Shown piece after piece: positions 23,063 to 24,382 of a stretch of 24,382 nucleotides of DNA (its first letter is position 1; each line of letters begins with the position of its first letter). The position numbers and the translations under genes are program-made. The notes under the pieces are model-generated. The model searched no databases, was not told where the DNA came from, and saw only the letters and a list, made by a program, of their open reading frames with translations. Origin of the DNA: SpSt-583 sp034434015 (lineage in GTDB: Bacteria; Chloroflexota; Anaerolineae; Anaerolineales; UBA6663); NCBI GenBank assembly GCA_034434015.1, contig DAOUAB010000077.1, positions 1 to 24,382 of the forward strand. Direction: 5' to 3'.

Positions 23063-24382
23063 ATGAGTCTTGAGAGCGCGCCTCCCACGGGAGCAGCCGT
23101 CGTCGTTCGTCCGGCCAGCCGCGCCGGCTGGATCGGGGGCGGCCTCGTGTTCCTGGCCGCCCTGGCCGCGGTGGTCTACCTGCAGACCCGGCCCTCGTTC
23201 ACGGTGCGCGCCGATGGCCGGGCGCAGACGGTCCGGGCGCACGCGGCCACGGTGCGGGAGGTGTTGAGCGCCGCCGGCCTGACGGTCGCGGCGCAGGATG
23301 TGGTCTGGCTCGGCAACGCCCGGGTTCAATCCCAGGTCTCTGACCTCAACCAACCGATTGAGCCCGCCTCCGTCGTCGTGCTTCAACGCGCCTCCCTCGT
23401 CCGCATCGACGTGGATGGGCGCGCGCTGGAAGTCCGCACGCAGGCCGTCGCTCCCTTCCAGATCCTGGCGGAGAACGGCGTGCTGCTGTACGCCGCCGAC
23501 GAGGTCTGGGCCGACGGCGTCCGCGCGGACCCAGCCGCGCCGCCGGAGACCGCGCCGCGCCGGATCGTGGTCCGGCGGGCCGTGACCGTGTCGGTGGTGG
23601 ACGACGGCGCGTCGTTCACGCTGCAGACCGCGGCGCGGACGGTCGGCGAGGCGCTGTGGGACGCCGGGCTCCGCGTGCATCAGGCCGACGAGGTCAGGCC
23701 GGCCCTGGCGACGCCGCTGACGTCGGGCGTGACCATCACCCTGACGCGCGCGCGCCCGGTCACCGTCCAGGTGGATGGACGGTCGCTGATGGCGCGCAGC
23801 CGGGCCGCCACGGTGGGCGAGGCCCTGGCCGAGATCGGCCTGGCGCTGGTGGGCGCCGACTACACGACGCCGGCCGTGGACCAGGCGCTGCCGGCCGACG
23901 GCGTCATCCGCGTGGTGCGGGTGCGCGAGGAAGTGCTGACCGAGCAGGTGCTGATCCCGCGCGAGACCGTCTACCAGGCGCTGCCGGACGTGGAAATCGA
24001 CAACGTGCAGACGCTCCAGGCGGGGGCGGATGGGATCCAGCGCCGCTACGTCCGCGTGCGCTACGAGGACGGCGTGGAGGTGGGGCGGACGACCGAGGCG
24101 GAGGTGGTGGCGCAGGCGCCGACGCCGCGCGTTATCGGCTATGGCGCCAAGATCGTCGTCCGCACCCTGGAGACGCCGGACGGCGTGATCGAGTACTGGC
24201 GCGCCTACACCATGTATGCCACGTCGTACTCGGCCTCGCGGGCCGGCACGCCGGTCACCGCCCGCAACTATGGCCGCACGGCCTCCGGCAAGCTGCTCAC
24301 CAAAGGCATGGTCGCCATCGACCGGACGATGATGCCGTTCGGCACGCGGATGTACGTGCCCGGCTATGGCTTTGCGGTGGCC
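23063..24382 (+). CDS. DUF348/G5/3D-domain cell-wall protein (YabE/resuscitation-factor-like), 3' end outside window
   Basis: The reading frame is open from ATG 23063 to the end of the window (440 codons), so the gene is cut off. A short cytoplasmic N-terminus is followed by a transmembrane segment (about 23-41). Three to four DUF348-like repeats come next (for example VRADGRAQTVRAHAATVREVL, VSVVDDGASFTL and VTVQVDGRSLMARSRAATVGEAL), and then a G5 domain (about 292-370; VLTEQVLIPRETVY). The start of a 3D domain follows (YTMYATSYSAS and AIDRTMMPFGTRMYVPGYG). Proteins of this architecture, such as YabE, are wall-associated and linked to peptidoglycan hydrolysis by the 3D (MltA-like) domain. It lies 22 bases after the SRP RNA and may be transcribed with it. 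Confidence 0.92.
   Translation, partial: MSLESAPPTGAAVVVRPASRAGWIGGGLVFLAALAAVVYLQTRPSFTVRADGRAQTVRAHAATVREVLSAAGLTVAAQDVVWLGNARVQSQVSDLNQPIEPASVVVLQRASLVRIDVDGRALEVRTQAVAPFQILAENGVLLYAADEVWADGVRADPAAPPETAPRRIVVRRAVTVSVVDDGASFTLQTAARTVGEALWDAGLRVHQADEVRPALATPLTSGVTITLTRARPVTVQVDGRSLMARSRAATVGEALAEIGLALVGADYTTPAVDQALPADGVIRVVRVREEVLTEQVLIPRETVYQALPDVEIDNVQTLQAGADGIQRRYVRVRYEDGVEVGRTTEAEVVAQAPTPRVIGYGAKIVVRTLETPDGVIEYWRAYTMYATSYSASRAGTPVTARNYGRTASGKLLTKGMVAIDRTMMPFGTRMYVPGYGFAVA

Noticed and set aside
23319..23336. T-arm-like sequence CCCGGGTTCAATCCCAGG resembling part of a tRNA gene
   Set aside because: It lies inside the coding sequence of the DUF348 protein, and no acceptor, D-arm or anticodon arm is found around it.

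Overview
This is a GC-rich, gene-dense bacterial chromosome window with no mobile elements, CRISPR arrays or tRNAs. The best guess is a member of the Chloroflexota (Anaerolineae-like). The reasons are the gene order nusA-rnpM-infB-rbfA-nrnA-truB-ribF, the Thr/Pro-rich linkers in the exported proteins, a double-length ThyX, heptameric tandem repeats and a short 4.5S-type SRP RNA. This placement is inference; no 16S rRNA is present.

Layout. Positions 18-281 hold a small cytochrome b5-like protein. Positions 285-2272 hold aspS with an elaborate leader: a promoter, a short Asn-codon-rich leader ORF and an intrinsic terminator just before the aspS start. Positions 2273-2605 contain a promoter, a candidate structured non-coding RNA and a palindromic terminator. 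A small membrane protein (2606-2932, minus) and the nusA operon are transcribed divergently from two well-formed promoters. The plus-strand operon 3148-11890 covers transcription elongation, translation initiation, ribosome maturation, nanoRNA decay, tRNA pseudouridylation and flavin synthesis, and ends with a tandem-domain FAD-dependent thymidylate synthase.

The second half is accessory and envelope-related: a one-component regulator with a degenerate receiver (12003-13766), a secreted HEHGD protein (13969-15381), a minus-strand pair of an LCP-family lipoprotein and a small BNR-like protein (15557-18108), an M23 peptidase with a TIM-barrel-like domain and no signal peptide (18234-20273), peptidase T, a GT4 glycosyltransferase, the SRP RNA gene, and a DUF348/G5/3D cell-wall protein running off the window end.

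The most interesting candidate system is at 285-484. A 29-codon ORF has Asn at every second position from 8 to 16. It is followed by hand-derivable 1:2, 2:3 and 3:4 pairings like those of the trp leader, and it precedes an AspRS carrying His31 and Gly83, the residues associated with non-discriminating AspRS. Such an enzyme makes Asp-tRNA(Asn), the precursor of Asn-tRNA(Asn) in the GatCAB pathway. The simplest model is ribosome-mediated attenuation of aspS by charged Asn-tRNA. The leader and residues are visible in the sequence; the mechanism is inference.
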